64,000 nucleotides of DNA from Beaufortia kweichowensis (lineage: Eukaryota > Chordata > Actinopteri > Cypriniformes > Gastromyzontidae), in NCBI GenBank assembly GCA_019155185.1, contig CM032802.1:9772501-9836500 (forward strand), given 5' to 3'. Numbering within the stretch: the first letter of the stretch is position 1; every line of letters starts with the position of its first letter. Under the pieces are notes generated by a model, which ran no database searches, was not told the origin of the DNA, and was given only the letters and a program-made list of their open reading frames with translations. Both the position numbers and the translations under genes were made by a program. Shown one piece after another: positions 28,521 through 41,200 of the stretch.

Positions 28521-29069
28521 CCTTGTTTATACCTGGTATTAAGATCTGTCTCGGGTGATCCGATCACAAGCGGACAATGTCGAATTAAGGAATAAACAAG
28601 GTGCAAAACATTTTGTGATTGGATCATTAAACACATTCAGAGATGGTTAAATCCATGTCCTTATATTGCAAAATAAATACAAATTCTTAAACATTAAGTT
28701 TCTGGGAGCATCAGTTTTACATGCAGTAACAGATTAATGCGAGTTTATTTTATTATAAATAAAGGAAATTAAATTAAGCCCACTTTACCAGGGCAGCTGG
28801 CACCTTTACCTGAAAAGAAATCTGTATTATGTGCATGATCACAAAATGTTTACTGCTATATACCATCCAAATAACACATTATATAAAATGAAAATCTGTC
28901 ACCTGAACCTTAAATTTAACCACAAATTTTATTTAAAATGTTTAATTAAAATTTAGGTATCTTAATTACATGTTTAATTACATGGCCCACTTTACCTGAA
29001 TTCAGCATATATTCACGAAAGAGGTGATCACAGGAGACCCATTCTTAATACCAGGTGAAAAACAGGGCC
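28521..29069. mobile_element. Long-TIR MITE, about 550 bp
   Basis: The left end (CCTTGTTTATACCTGGTATT, then a TCTGTCTCGGGTGATC-like stretch) matches the reverse complement of the right end (CCCTGTTTTTCACCTGGTAT, then GTCTCCTGTGATCAC) over about 45 bp with mismatches. The interior is AT-rich with no ORF. No target duplication is visible. Superfamily not assigned. Confidence 0.65.
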
Positions 29070-29533
29070 AAGTTGTCAGGAAAAACATGTTGTAGCTTAT
29101 TACTTTGTTGTACATTCCTTAACTTTGACATTTAGTTTATCATCGTTCCAAACCAAAAAGGAAACAGCACCTAGACCAACAGTGGCATGCATTTGGACAT
29201 CACCATTCTAAACACAGAAGGAATAATCCAATTGAATCCACACTAATCCAAATGAACACGGCATGTGTAGCTGTGGTTATCCTGGGCAAAGAGAAAATGC
29301 AGGGAGGGGAGATGACTGCACCACAGCTTATCAACTGTCAGTGGTTTGCTGCTGTAACAGGCAGTGTTATCAGGGTCAGCCCTGCTCGGGGATTGGAGGG
29401 CCCTACTGTGTCAAGTAAACACAGAAACTTGTCCTCCTGCTTATCTGTCCCAGGAGAGAGAGAGGCAGCCAGTGAGGAGAAGGAGAGAGAGGAGGTGGTG
29501 GAGGGGAGATTGAAAAGCAGAGAAAAGGGATCT

Positions 29534-29547
29534 GTCTCCATGGCAAC
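29534..29547. promoter_or_regulatory. RFX X-box-like site
   Basis: GTCTCCATGGCAAC, one mismatch per side from the palindromic RFX consensus (GTTGCCATGGCAAC). It lies about 1.3 kb beyond the predicted tle3 poly(A) site. Confidence 0.4.
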
Positions 29548-30820
29548 CAAAGGCACCCCCTTCCCACTCCTCTGCACAGAACTCTGGTGGTCTTTGTGTA
29601 ACGCGATTCCACTAGAATGCACTGTGTGGATTAGTGCGAAGCAGTGCCCGCAGGGCTCAGGCAGGGCCACAGTAAAGACATTATTACCCAGATCAAACGC
29701 TGTAATCACACAGAACCAAGGGGGCTTTCGCATCCATGCCAGATAAAGCTAAAACCTGCCAATGCTCAGGTGATTAGGCCATTATTACTGGTTTTCAGAC
29801 CCCTGCCAAGTCTTTACCAGTGGAAACATTGTCCATCGCCATTGGCGTTAAGGAAAGGTAACTTCACGCCAGAAGCACATTGGCAATGATCCGTATCCGT
29901 TAAATCCAAATTGTAAGCTCAGACTCAAACTCATTGTAAGAGTATCAACGGCTACGAAACCACAAAATGGACGGAGAAAACCCTGCTTGATCCCACACGG
30001 AAGAATTGTCTGCATTAATGTTACCACTGGAGCTAAATCATAAAAGAAGATCTTGATACTTTAATGATGGGGACACAAATTTTACCATCATGCAAGGCTA
30101 ACCACAGGGCAAACTGATTTTCTAATCAGACAAAAAGACGACAGCTGTTTCATAAATGCTGTTCTTACAAAGATCAAGCAGATGTCTCAAAAGCAAGATC
30201 ACAGATCTCTCGAGACTTACCTAAAGTCATCTTCATTAACAAACAGAAGACAAATTATTATGTTGAAAACATGAAAAGGGACGGGAGCGATTGACAGCCC
30301 ATCCACTCGTCCATCTATCATCCTGTTACTGTCCCCCTTAACCTCTTGATTGAGAACAAGAAAGTTTCAGAAAAGGAAGGGGCTGCTATATAGATGCACT
30401 CAGGAAATGCACACTTGTGTCTGCGTGGGGGGAGCAGAGAGACTGTTTCATAGCCGTAACCATCAGATTCTATGCTTTTATAGTCTTACAAAAACATCAC
30501 TAAAGGGGAAAGGCAATGGAGTTCTCAAAGAGCCTCTCGCTATACAGGAACAAGCTAAAAAGAGGGCCTGGAGAGGGCATTCATCTGAGCCGACCCCCTA
30601 ATAAGAGTGCTCTACTACCAACAGAATATGCGGAGAGGCCGAAGAGCAGGGTTTGCGTCATGCTTTCCCTTAAGTGCCTTGAAGTTTGGCTCTCCACTGA
30701 TGCATCATTACAATAAGGCTACTGAAAGGACAAAGTGAAAAAAGTATGATATTAGTTTACAACAAACAGATATAAAAAGGTACAAGGCATTCGTATGTCA
30801 GTTTTTTTTTACAAAAACAG

Positions 30821-30826
30821 TTTATT
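30821..30826 (-). terminator. tle3: Distal poly(A) signal AATAAA of tle3
   Basis: Minus-strand AATAAA in the context ATTCAATAAACTG, followed by the U-rich stretch CTGTTTTTGT, a good cleavage and polyadenylation context. Cleavage would fall near 30,800. Confidence 0.6.
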
Positions 30827-30918
30827 GAATTATCAACAACTGTACATATCTTCAGTGACAACACAGTTTGCTACATACTTTGGTGTGTGTTGTGTCTGTA
30901 TCTACCAGGCGTTTGCTC

Positions 30919-30924
30919 TTTATT
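30919..30924 (-). terminator. tle3: Proximal AATAAA candidate of tle3
   Basis: Minus-strand AATAAA about 95 nt before the distal signal. The following sequence is CA-rich rather than U/GU-rich, so it is probably weaker. Confidence 0.35.
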
Positions 30925-32136
30925 TTGGGGGGATACTAACATTGTGATGCTAGAAACGAGCTGGACAATAAGCCAATGCCTGTGTGTACGGATAGTGTTA
31001 TGGTCCGTTTGGCTTATCTGCAGCTTCCTGTATATGGAACACTATCCACACAAACCACAGTATACGTCACTGGGAATCAGAAGGAGTTGGGGGAATAACC
31101 AATTTATCCAAAATCCGGGTCGTCCACTACGAGACACGATGTTATGTCCTGATCGTAACAATAGCACAAATGAAGTCACAGGTTTGAGAGTAGTCCTCTA
31201 CTAATTGGTAAATACAATCTTAATTCAAAATCCTGGTGTGAACAGTTCACCGTGTCCCATGATGAGGGACTGGAGTCTCTTTTTCGGAGCAGACAGTGAG
31301 TTACTGAAGCTCAGCGAGTTTGTTTAAGAACAGAACTGCCCCTTCCTGCAAAGCCTCGATTGTAGTCTCGGGTGCCTTGCGTGGGCAAAAAAAAATCCAC
31401 AGGACAAAAAAAACTCTGTAATGCGATTTAGCTCAAAATTGTTTTTCAGGAGGGAGGGGGGAAAAGTAAATTAGATTTCCATAAAAGGTCAGCCTGGAAA
31501 ATGAACTTCTCAAAAGGAGGAAAAAAGCGGAATAGAATATCCATCGAAAAAACGTCTTAATCTAATTTCCAAACCTCAAAGGGGAAACGAAGCATCAAGG
31601 AGAACGAGAGAGAGAAAATGATAACCATCACAAGTGTAACTGGACACCAAAATATAAATCTATAAAAGGCATTTTAATACTCCATTATGTACACTTTTCA
31701 CATAGCCTCCACACAGATGAAGTTTCAGAATGAAGCACTGCTTCACGATGCGTTATAGAACGTCCTGACCGTGTAGCGAGCAGAAAAATAGAAACAAATA
31801 ATGATTTTGAAGAAAAACAGCAAATGAGGAAACATCGAGACAGTGTTCTCTAGTGCCATATGAACTGAGCTGAGCGTACTGATAGTGGAGGTGGGGTCTT
31901 TTGGGGCTGCACGTTTGAGTCCAAGTCCGGATAGCTCAGCACTGGTCAAGCCCAGCACCCGCTCGATCAGGGCTGCGGCGAGTCAGTCATATAGTCAGTA
32001 AGTGTGAGACAGGCATTCAGACAGACAAATGGGGCCTATTCCTGTCTGTTTGACCAGGAGAGTCAGTGGAGTGAGAAGTTGTCTGTCTCTCCTTCCTCCT
32101 CCAGAGGCCTGAGCCGCACCAGCCTGTTACCTCAGT

Positions 32137-32244
32137 CTAGTAGATCACTTCATACACCGTGGCCTTCTTGTCTCCAGAGCCTGTTACAATGTACTTGTCA
32201 TCTGCCGAGATGTCACAGCTCAGGACCGAGGATGATTCCTTTGA
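32137..32244 (-). CDS. tle3: tle3 exon 20, terminal coding exon (residues 718-752 and stop)
   Basis: 108 nt including TAG, acceptor TTCCGCAG. It encodes [20 protein letters not shown] and ends [10 protein letters not shown], the family's invariant C-terminus, closing the propeller. The stop codon is at 32137-32139. Confidence 0.97.
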
Positions 32245-35200
32245 CTGCGGAAAGAAGAGCCACAATGAATCCAGCGAACATGCGTTTAAACTGCATTAAA
32301 GTATTCAGACATCCGCTATTACTCAAAAGAAAATGCTGACAGCCACGCATACAAGCACTTCTCACGATGCATTAGCTCCGAGCAGTCATAAACACTTGAA
32401 GGGTTATCATTATTTACTCTTAAGCTGGTAGAAGTGAGCTGCACGAGCGGACCCGCATCCGCACTAAGTGGTCAGGACCCAGCGTTAATGACATACTCCT
32501 GCCCATTTCCGCTGATCGAGGCCCGGCCTGTCAGCCAGCGGTCACTGTGCCCTTTCTACTGACTCAGGCAGCCCACACATTTCCTGTAGACAGACTGTAT
32601 TGATCTCTGTACCTGGAATATGCTGGCGCCGTAGGGAGTCCTCCATGCATTCAACAGATTGTCCTTCCCAGTGCTCACGAACCATTTACCTTGTCAAGGG
32701 AAATCAAACGTAATTAGAGCTCTGAACAGAGTACGGGCAAAATGGAGATATGCGCAGAAAGCCAAGTAAAAGCCTGGTAGGAAAGGACAGTCAAGGTTCT
32801 GGAGCTGTTAGAAGTTAGATGTGCTGAACTGAAGGGTTGCTTTATTACTTAATGCAAAGATCTCAATTTAAGAGAGATCTCTAGTGGATACAGACTTCAA
32901 GACGTTTTCTTTTGCATGCAAGTTTGAATCACAGAATATATTAGTCTCTTACCACAATAGGCAAACTTGAGAGACAGAACACAGCTTTCGTGGAGATGCA
33001 GCTGATACTTGTCAGGCTTGGTGTGGTGGAGCACCTCCACATTACTGCTTTCCATGCCAACAGCCAACCACTCGCCTGTAGGACAGTAGCCCAGAGAAAA
33101 GATCTGCATTTGGGGAAAAACACAGAGTTTGAGCACATTTGTTTTTTTATTGTGTTGCTTAAAAGATGACACAACAAAAGTCAGGATCAGACCTGAGATG
33201 TAAAGTCGTGCTGTTGGAGTTGCCGTCCCTCTCGCAGGTCCCAGGAACGAACTGTGTTGTCAAGACCACCCGTCCACAGCTTGGTGCCATCATGAGAGAT
33301 GTCAATGCAGCTGGCACCATCTGTGTGGCCCTGGAACTGCCTGCAAAGCATGACAAATACAGTATGAGAAAACTCCACTTCTAAGCGCTCTATTAAATCT
33401 TAGAGAATTGTAACAAAATAAATTCTTGCCCACCTGACGAGGGTCTGGTTGTGGAGGTCCCAGACGGCGATGTTGCCGTCACTGCAGCAGGAGAAACACA
33501 CCTTAGCGTCGGGGCTGATGGCCAGTGCGTAGCAGGCTGGTGCGGAGGAGGTCAGTTCGGCTTTGATGCGAGGTGTCTGGGAGGCAAGATCCCAGATGGT
33601 CAGAGTGCTGGCTTCCCCTCCAACAATCAGAGTACGACCATCCGGCAACAGCTTACAGGAGCGGATGTAGTTATCACGGTTCTGTTGAACAAACAAATAA
33701 TGTGAGGCAATGCAGAAACCACCAAACAATTAACACAAAATGTCTTTCAGTGTTAGGAGGTGATGAACTAATGGAGTGGAACAATTTATTCAACTGCTTG
33801 ACATGCAATACCTGTATTTGACTGTGCCGTTTACAAATGTTGTAAAATTAACCAGTACAAATGATAGCAGTAGTAGCAACAGTTGTTTTAAAGGAATAGT
33901 TTCTAAAAGTGAAAGTATTTACTACTCTTTTTTCATACAAATTAATTGTGACCATAACTGTTCCAGGTGCACTTTTAATGCAAGAGTTTAAAACACGATT
34001 GTTCAAGTTTTAGCAACAAATAATTACAATACTTATGCTTTTGACCCTTACCAGACAGTCTAGCTGAGACACTGGACTTTTACTTCCAGGTTGACTGATG
34101 TCCCAAATCTTAACGCAGCCCTTGCCTCCGGTGTAGACGTGGCGAGTGGGGTTACTGATAGTGACGGCGCACACAACCTCCCCATGACTGAGGGTATTAA
34201 TCTGACGAGCGTGGCGGGGGATCCCTGGACCAATCAGAGCATCGGGAGGGAAGGGCACAGGCTGCATCTGTCCGTCAGCGCTGACGTGAAAAGAGTAGGC
34301 TCTGAGACAGACAGACCCAGAGAGAGAGACCTCTTTAGTAATCTCGCAGCCAACGGCGCACTGATTGAAGTGGGTTAATTAAATCAATTACAACAATATG
34401 AGCAAGTAGTCTGAAATGAGTTATTAAGAGGGAAAGGTTGTGCACTTAAGCACTCCGTTACATAAATACTGTGGGAAGAGAGAGCGGTCAAGTGCTATGT
34501 TGGACACTTACGGTTTTCCTCCAGAGATTGAGGTGAGGCTGGCAGGGAGGGCCGGGGCTCTCATATGAGGATGCTCGAAACCCGCCTGCAACGATACACG
34601 TTGTGTTAGAACGGCAATCCACGTTAAATGCACAAATTCATGCTGCATATATCATCCACTGAATTTAACTCTACTAGATCAATGCATACTGTAAAAACAT
34701 GCAACCCCAGAGGAATGATTCTCAGACTGCTTCTTCATTTACCCGAAAGGATGAAGCAATCAGACGGTAGGCAGTGAGGTTGCCTGAGAGCCCAGTCAAT
34801 GTAACGCTTATTTCACACCCAGTCACACACACTACATCACCCTACGCTCTCCCTTCAATCTGAGGGCGGGGGTTTGAGGGAAGAGCGAGATCGAAAGCGA
34901 GCAAGAAAATGAAAAGAAATAGGGGAGAGAAAGGTAAGGTGGGGTCAAGGCTTACTTTAATGCAGAGGTGGAAATTCCTGAGCTCCTCACAATTCGATTC
35001 GGTTTTAAATTGACAAATTAGACTGAATTTGATGACATGACCTTAATGACAATGATTCCCAGTTCTGACCCATGTAAATTCAGAATCATAATCAATATGC
35101 CCCAACTATGAGATACACGCTTACAAACACACATTGCGTAAACGCATACACACTCACCATGGGCGAGCGTCCGTAGGCAGCAGCCGCCGCCGCACTCATC

Positions 35201-38200
35201 TGAGGGGAGATGTGAAGGCCTGCGTAGACTCCAGGGCTGGTGAGAGAGCCATTCATCTCATGGTGGCCCATCATGGCAAAAGGAGACGGGTAGGAGAGGG
35301 GGGTGCGCAGAGCAGGGGCGGCTGAAAACACAGAGACACACAGCCAACCATAAATCAGCATCAGTCAACCACGGGAAAAGGAGCTGAACTCAGGAAGCAG
35401 GGAGATAAATCTCAATCAAAGACATGCCTATACTAAGCCGCTTCAAAGATGCGTCTTATGAAAGCTGCTTTAAGCTCTGCTAAAAAGGCAAGCCTAGAAA
35501 TTTGCAAAAGCTTTGGATAATTTCCATATGCAAAGAACTCTCTTCTGGTTACAGTACTGGCTGCGTTTGCATGGCACGCTGCGGGAGGTGATGTTCCAGA
35601 TTAAAATGGCATCCTTTCTAATGCGGGCGTTGATTAGAAACTCACCCAGAGCTTCCATCGGAGGTTTGCCCAGAATAGGCCGTAGCCCAGGGGTGGTGCT
35701 GGTACCCGGTGTGGGGGCATCGTTACGAGGTGTGGGGGTGTTGGACTTGAGTCCAGGCGTGGAGGATTTGTCATTCTGCAGATGTAGAAAGGGAGGAGAA
35801 GAGAAAAACACAGAGAGAGATAGTGAAAACAGAGTTAAAATCCCCCCCAAACGAGGCAGCATCCAGGCAGAAGATTTAAGTGCTGCCTGAACCTAATCCA
35901 ATCCAATTTTTGACAAACTCACTACTCCTACGAAACCATAAACCCTGCTATTTATCCCCAAACCCATTACTGCTACAATAGAGATGAGGCTCGTTTTATC
36001 CTTCTCTCGCTTCTCTCTCGCTAATCTTTTTTTTTGATGCACAGGACCAGAATGGTTAAACGCATTGAGTTATTAGCAGGGAAGACACGACTGATCCAGC
36101 TAGGGGAATGCATTATCCCTGACATTTACAGATGTATTTAAAGCTGAGGCTGAGAAACAGACATTCACTTTTGAGCCATTAGAGAGAGAAAGACTGGAAG
36201 ATCAGAGGGCGCTCAAGGCTTTCCATTGCCAAGCGCCTTCCCTCATCAAAACATATCCTATAATTCTGTATCAGAGGCACAGAACAAAATTATAATCACA
36301 TTTTATATAGTGCAAGACCGATTATTACAGTTTAAAAGAACTGGATATATCTATGAGGTATTAGATCTGTATTACAGAGAGAGAGATCCTTACATGGCCG
36401 TGCTCCTTGTTTTTAGAGGAGGGGGTGCTGCCGGAGGAGGCCACAGAGGCGGGGCTGTTGGGCGTGTCCTTCTTTGCAGGGCGGGGCTTATCTATGCCAT
36501 TCTCAGGAGGGGAGTGGGCGGGACTGCCTCTGGGTGTGGCAGGGTCCTATTACACAAAAATGAATATTTAACTAAGACCACATATATAAGGAATAACTGA
36601 AGATAGACTGTTAAATAATTTAAGTCTGCATGCTGCAATACTGCGCATTAATTGTCAATAATTTAAAAGCAGAATCAGTTATCCTGCTGATGGCACAGTT
36701 AGCAAATGTAGGTGTCTGTCAGGCTTCTGTCTCTAAAATGCAGAAAATTTTATACACTGACAAACAAGCATCTTGCTTATGAGAGCAAATAATATTAATA
36801 GTTATTAACCAATCAAAATCAAGAATTAAACTGTGACGTAGTATAAAGCTATTTATCTTACTTTAAATATCTTACCTCATTTGAAACATCAACCACAAGA
36901 TCATCACTTTTGTCTCCATCACTGTCCTGAAAACACAATAATGATGCAGTAGATAAGCTATCAGAGTTTCGTTACAAAGTCTCTTAGATTACAGCCGCAG
37001 GTCACAGAACTCACATATCGGCTCATGCTGTCCTTGTCCTCCACTTTGCGTTTCTTGGAGTCCAGGCTGTAATCAGAGGAGCCGCGGTGCTTCTCACTGG
37101 TTGTGCGAAGGCTGTCTGATGGGGAGATGGAGTTGTTCTGGGGAGAAAACAGACAGAAACCTAATTGATTCATTTGTTTTTTACTTTAAAAGCATGAAAA
37201 TAACTCCCATAAGACCCATGTGACTTCGTGCCATTACATAAAACAGTTTAGATTTGGAAACAATTGCTCTTAGAATGGCAGGAACTTCACAGCTGTTGAA
37301 TTTAATAGAGATCCAAGCTTGGATAACAATAGCAAAGCGGGACTTAAAACAGAGTAATTCTTATCACTACAAAACCACACACTTTAAAAGAGTCCAATTC
37401 ATTCCAACCAGCAGAGTCAAAAACCCAAAACAGATCTAACATAATACAGTGGGACTTGCCAAGCCGTATCTAACAACCCACAGTAGACTAAACACAGAAA
37501 AATGTGCTTGGCCGCACAACAGAGCAGACAGTTAACCAGACCAAAGAGGAGCTTGTTTTCACTACCACCACCCTCCCTTCCTACTCTCATTCTCTCAATC
37601 ATCTGAAATAGACAACAAACAGCTTCGGGAAGACATGAACAGAACGTCAGTGCACAACAACGACCCTTCATCTGTGAGGACCCGACTTGGGCTGCATGTC
37701 TAGGAGCATGTAATAGCCCTTGTTGCGTCATGTTTTGGTATCTCCCAGTCCTCATCCCAGAACTGACTGCGAGTATGTGGTCCAACCAGACAATGACTAC
37801 AGGGCAGACAGATGCAAAAAATAAGGGAGTTTTTACTATGAACTAGACAGGCTCTTCTAAGAGCTCTCAACACAATCCAGCTCCTAAAGCTTAACTGACT
37901 CCTTCCTAACAGCCTTCACCAAGTGTAAAGCAACAAGATTTGTTAGGGCAAAAGGCCTCCACATCACCGCAAGCGTAAATGGAAATTAAGTAGAGAAGAT
38001 GAAGAAGCAGACTGGGCCGAGCGCCCAATAGAATCTGTCTCTCTCTCTCCTTCTCTTTGCATGATGTCTGACCTTTAAAGAGATGCTTAGCGTGACTCAT
38101 TAAGCAGAGTCACCGGCGTGCTATCAGATGACCTTAGACAACATCAGCGGCACAACTGCGCCCGGGCCGCTCACCGCCAGAAGGGCTTCCTTCGCCTCAG

Positions 38201-41200
38201 ACATGACTGCATCCATTCAGGCCTTGCCGGGCGGACAGAAACCCAATCTCACGGCCACAATCAGCCATCAGAGAGATTTAAGCCCCGTTGAATAAATGCC
38301 TTTTACAAGGGCACGGAGATGAGAGGGAGGAAAACAATTCCCGTGCCTGTGCTCATACATATTTATCGCGGTAGCAACAGAGAGCAGAGAAGGGGTGGTA
38401 AACAAGCTGAGATAGCAGAGGGGTGGGGAGGAGAAGAGAGAGGGATAAAATAAATCCCACAAAGGAGGGAGGGAGCCGACGTCGTCTTTAATTGTGATAA
38501 AATTATAGAGCCGAGCTAATCTGCGCGCTGTAATACGAGTCATTTCCCATCTGCGGAGAGATGCGAGTGCTTATTTCATAAAAAGCTTGTTTCTCTATTA
38601 GTCATTTTAATGAACGCAGATTACCCTTTCGTGCACGAGTTGCGTGTGCTTCAGGATGAAGGATCTTACTTGACATTTACATTAATGGAAATTTTCTTAG
38701 GCATGAAATGGGCCAAGAGGTGCTTTTCACCCAGTAAAACTAAGACATACTGGCTTTGTACCAAAACCTAGTGAATGGCCTAAGCAGGCATCAGCTCCGA
38801 GAAAAAAATAAACTAGATGAGATGGTAGAATTATGATACTTATACTTTGAAAACTAATAAATAGTAAACAAATATTACTATTAAAAATTACACTATTTTA
38901 ACTATTTAAATCACCTGCAAGTCGCATCACCCATGTGAAGTGCTAGCTGTGTCATTTAGAAGGTTGCCTGTTATCTTTGAAGGTAGTTGCCCATGTCGCC
39001 GGTTCACTAGGTTTTGGATCAAAGCTATTGAACACAAATGCAGAGAAGGGGGAAACCGAGGAAACAGGAAAGTCGATACTCACCGTACTCTCTGTAGTCA
39101 GCAGAACCCGGTTGGTTTTGAAAGTCACGCGGAACGGCAAGACAAAACATAAGATAAACAAAAGTCAGTTACCATGACCAAATGACAGAGTTAACGGGTC
39201 ATATATGCAATGTTACCTATACACAATGCAGCCAGATAAACATTTTTCATAATCTGGATAAACTAAGTGACAGAATGCTGTGTAAAAGTTGCGGGTTATA
39301 AGAATTTTTGAAAAAGATGTAATTTACTGCAGCTCATTTCAAAACATTTTGCAGAATGCTCAAGCTGCAGTCTTCTATTCAATAAAAGTGAATGTTAACC
39401 AGGTGTTTCAATGGAAAAAGAGCTCCAGAAAAAAGAGAACCATAAAAACCATCATAAAAGAACTCCATAAAGAACTACAGTCAAACAAAGGCTTTGCATG
39501 AGGAAAAGACAGAAATTTAATCCATTATTTGCCTTGAAAATCATGCTCAAAATCCATGTGCACCATTCACTTTTCCTCAAGACAAGCAAATATTTTTAAA
39601 AAATTTATTGAGGATCTTTTTTCTTTTAATCACACATCGCCTTTAAAAACAGACTTCATCCTTAAATGGAAAGCCATAAGAGTAGCATACTCCTATAAAG
39701 CCAGCCTAAGAAGGTCAATAATGTCAGCAGCCTATACGAGCAGCAATAATAACGATGGAGGAGGAGTGTTATGAGACAAGAGTTTTAGTCACATAAGAGG
39801 TCTGTACGGCTGAGCAACTAATGTTCCACTCTCCTGGCTTTAAATGAGAGAAGCGTGTGTATGTGTGCTCTTTACCTCTGTGCTCCAGGTCGTGATGGTT
39901 TTTTTCATCTTTCACAGGCAGGTGTGGCTGACTTCCCAAGGCTCCCAGAGCCAGCAGGCCCGAGCCAGAGCCAGTGACCGGCGGGATTCCTGGTGGCTGG
40001 AGGCCAGAAGGGTGGGGGGGTAAAGCCACAGGACCGTGGGCAGCGTGAGAGAGGTGCTGAGCCTGGAGCTGCTGCTGCTGTGGAGAGACAGACGACAAGT
40101 GGGCCGGAGGGAAAGAGACACAGAGATACATGGCACAAAACTACACACAAACAGCTCCCGAGTAGCCCCATTCAGAAGCACAGGTGTGGTCGGGGAGATA
40201 TTTACATCATTGGACGTCACATTTAAAACCATGTTTTATGTTGCCAGGAGATTAGAGAAATTGTAAACCCTTAAATTTTAAAAGCTTTTTTGGGCAAGCA
40301 AACTCTTAACACAAACTCTGTATTGAATTGCATGGTTCATTTGTCCGTTCGACACTCTGCATTCACCCAATTAATGAAAAAAGGAAAAAACCCTCTTTCG
40401 TTTCTGCATTCGCCAAACGAGAGTTGTCAAGCCCTATTTAAGATACAGTTTAAAGACAGCAGGCGCTGGAATGCTGTCAGCTCATTGGCTTAACACCACC
40501 TGCTCCTTAGCCCCATCAAAACGTTGGACGGCTATATTTACTCCCCTCACATTTGGGTCTGGTTATTACACATAGTATGAGTCACTTGAGAAAACCAAAC
40601 TTTAAACAGCACTTCAAGAGCAGCTGGGCTGAGCCTTCGTGTGTGTGTGTGTGTGTGTGTAGTGCGGTGGCGGCGGCCAAGAGCGAGGGGTCCTGCGCTG
40701 GCACGCGTTCAAGCCTCCAATACCTCCATCAATATTTGAAAAGCTTGGAGATAACGATGAGAATTAAAAACCACTCAGCATGGGAAGCGAGCAGTTTAAA
40801 ACAAGGTTAAATAATACTTAGCAGAGCGGCCAGTTTAAAAAAAACAACAACAACCCATCCTCCACAATTTATTAGCATCCACAGGAAAAATGAATTATTC
40901 AAGTGGCTGTTATAGCATATATCTCCCCACTTTTAACAGACCTCAAGTCAATCAATGACCATTTACGGTCATTATCCAACAATCCTGGCATGTTTTCGCT
41001 CTCGACGAGAAAAGGGTAGATGTTATTGGCTATGTACGGCGAGCGCAGTGGTACAACCTTTCAGAATTACCAGCAGGTCATTAATGCCATGCCATAAGTA
41101 AATATCAATACTAAAGGCTTATTTATAAGTCTGGAATGCTCTAAAAGCTTGCCCTTTCCAGTGGGTAAATCATTATTAAGATGTCCATCACAAGCCCTTA

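Larger units (their letters stand above)
26764..30799. other. Non-coding DNA between the SINE and the tle3 3' end
   Basis: AT-rich to 28.5 kb, then the long-TIR MITE, then complex sequence at 29.25-30.7 kb including an X-box-like site. A 164-codon frame at 29252-29746 with an overlapping antisense frame has no recognisable domain. Confidence 0.5.
30800..32136 (-). other. tle3: Probable 3' UTR of tle3
   Basis: About 1.3 kb between the stop codon and the last good poly(A) signal, with no competing gene. The boundary is inferred from the AATAAA at 30821-30826 followed by U-rich sequence; no transcript was available. No coding potential is seen. Confidence 0.6.

Noticed and set aside
29252..29746. 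A 164-codon open frame, with a 131-codon antisense frame over the same DNA
   Set aside because: No domain, signal or family resemblance, no exon-like borders, and openness on both strands points to base composition. Kept only as part of a complex non-coding stretch.
35092..35157. Extension of the exon 13 frame into intron 13 as coding sequence
   Set aside because: A strong donor ATG|GTGAGT is present and exon 14 joins in phase. The extension is not TLE-like.
36198..36213. CTCF-like CAGAGGGCGCT
   Set aside because: The core matches only part of the consensus and the flanking positions do not fit. Too weak without binding data.
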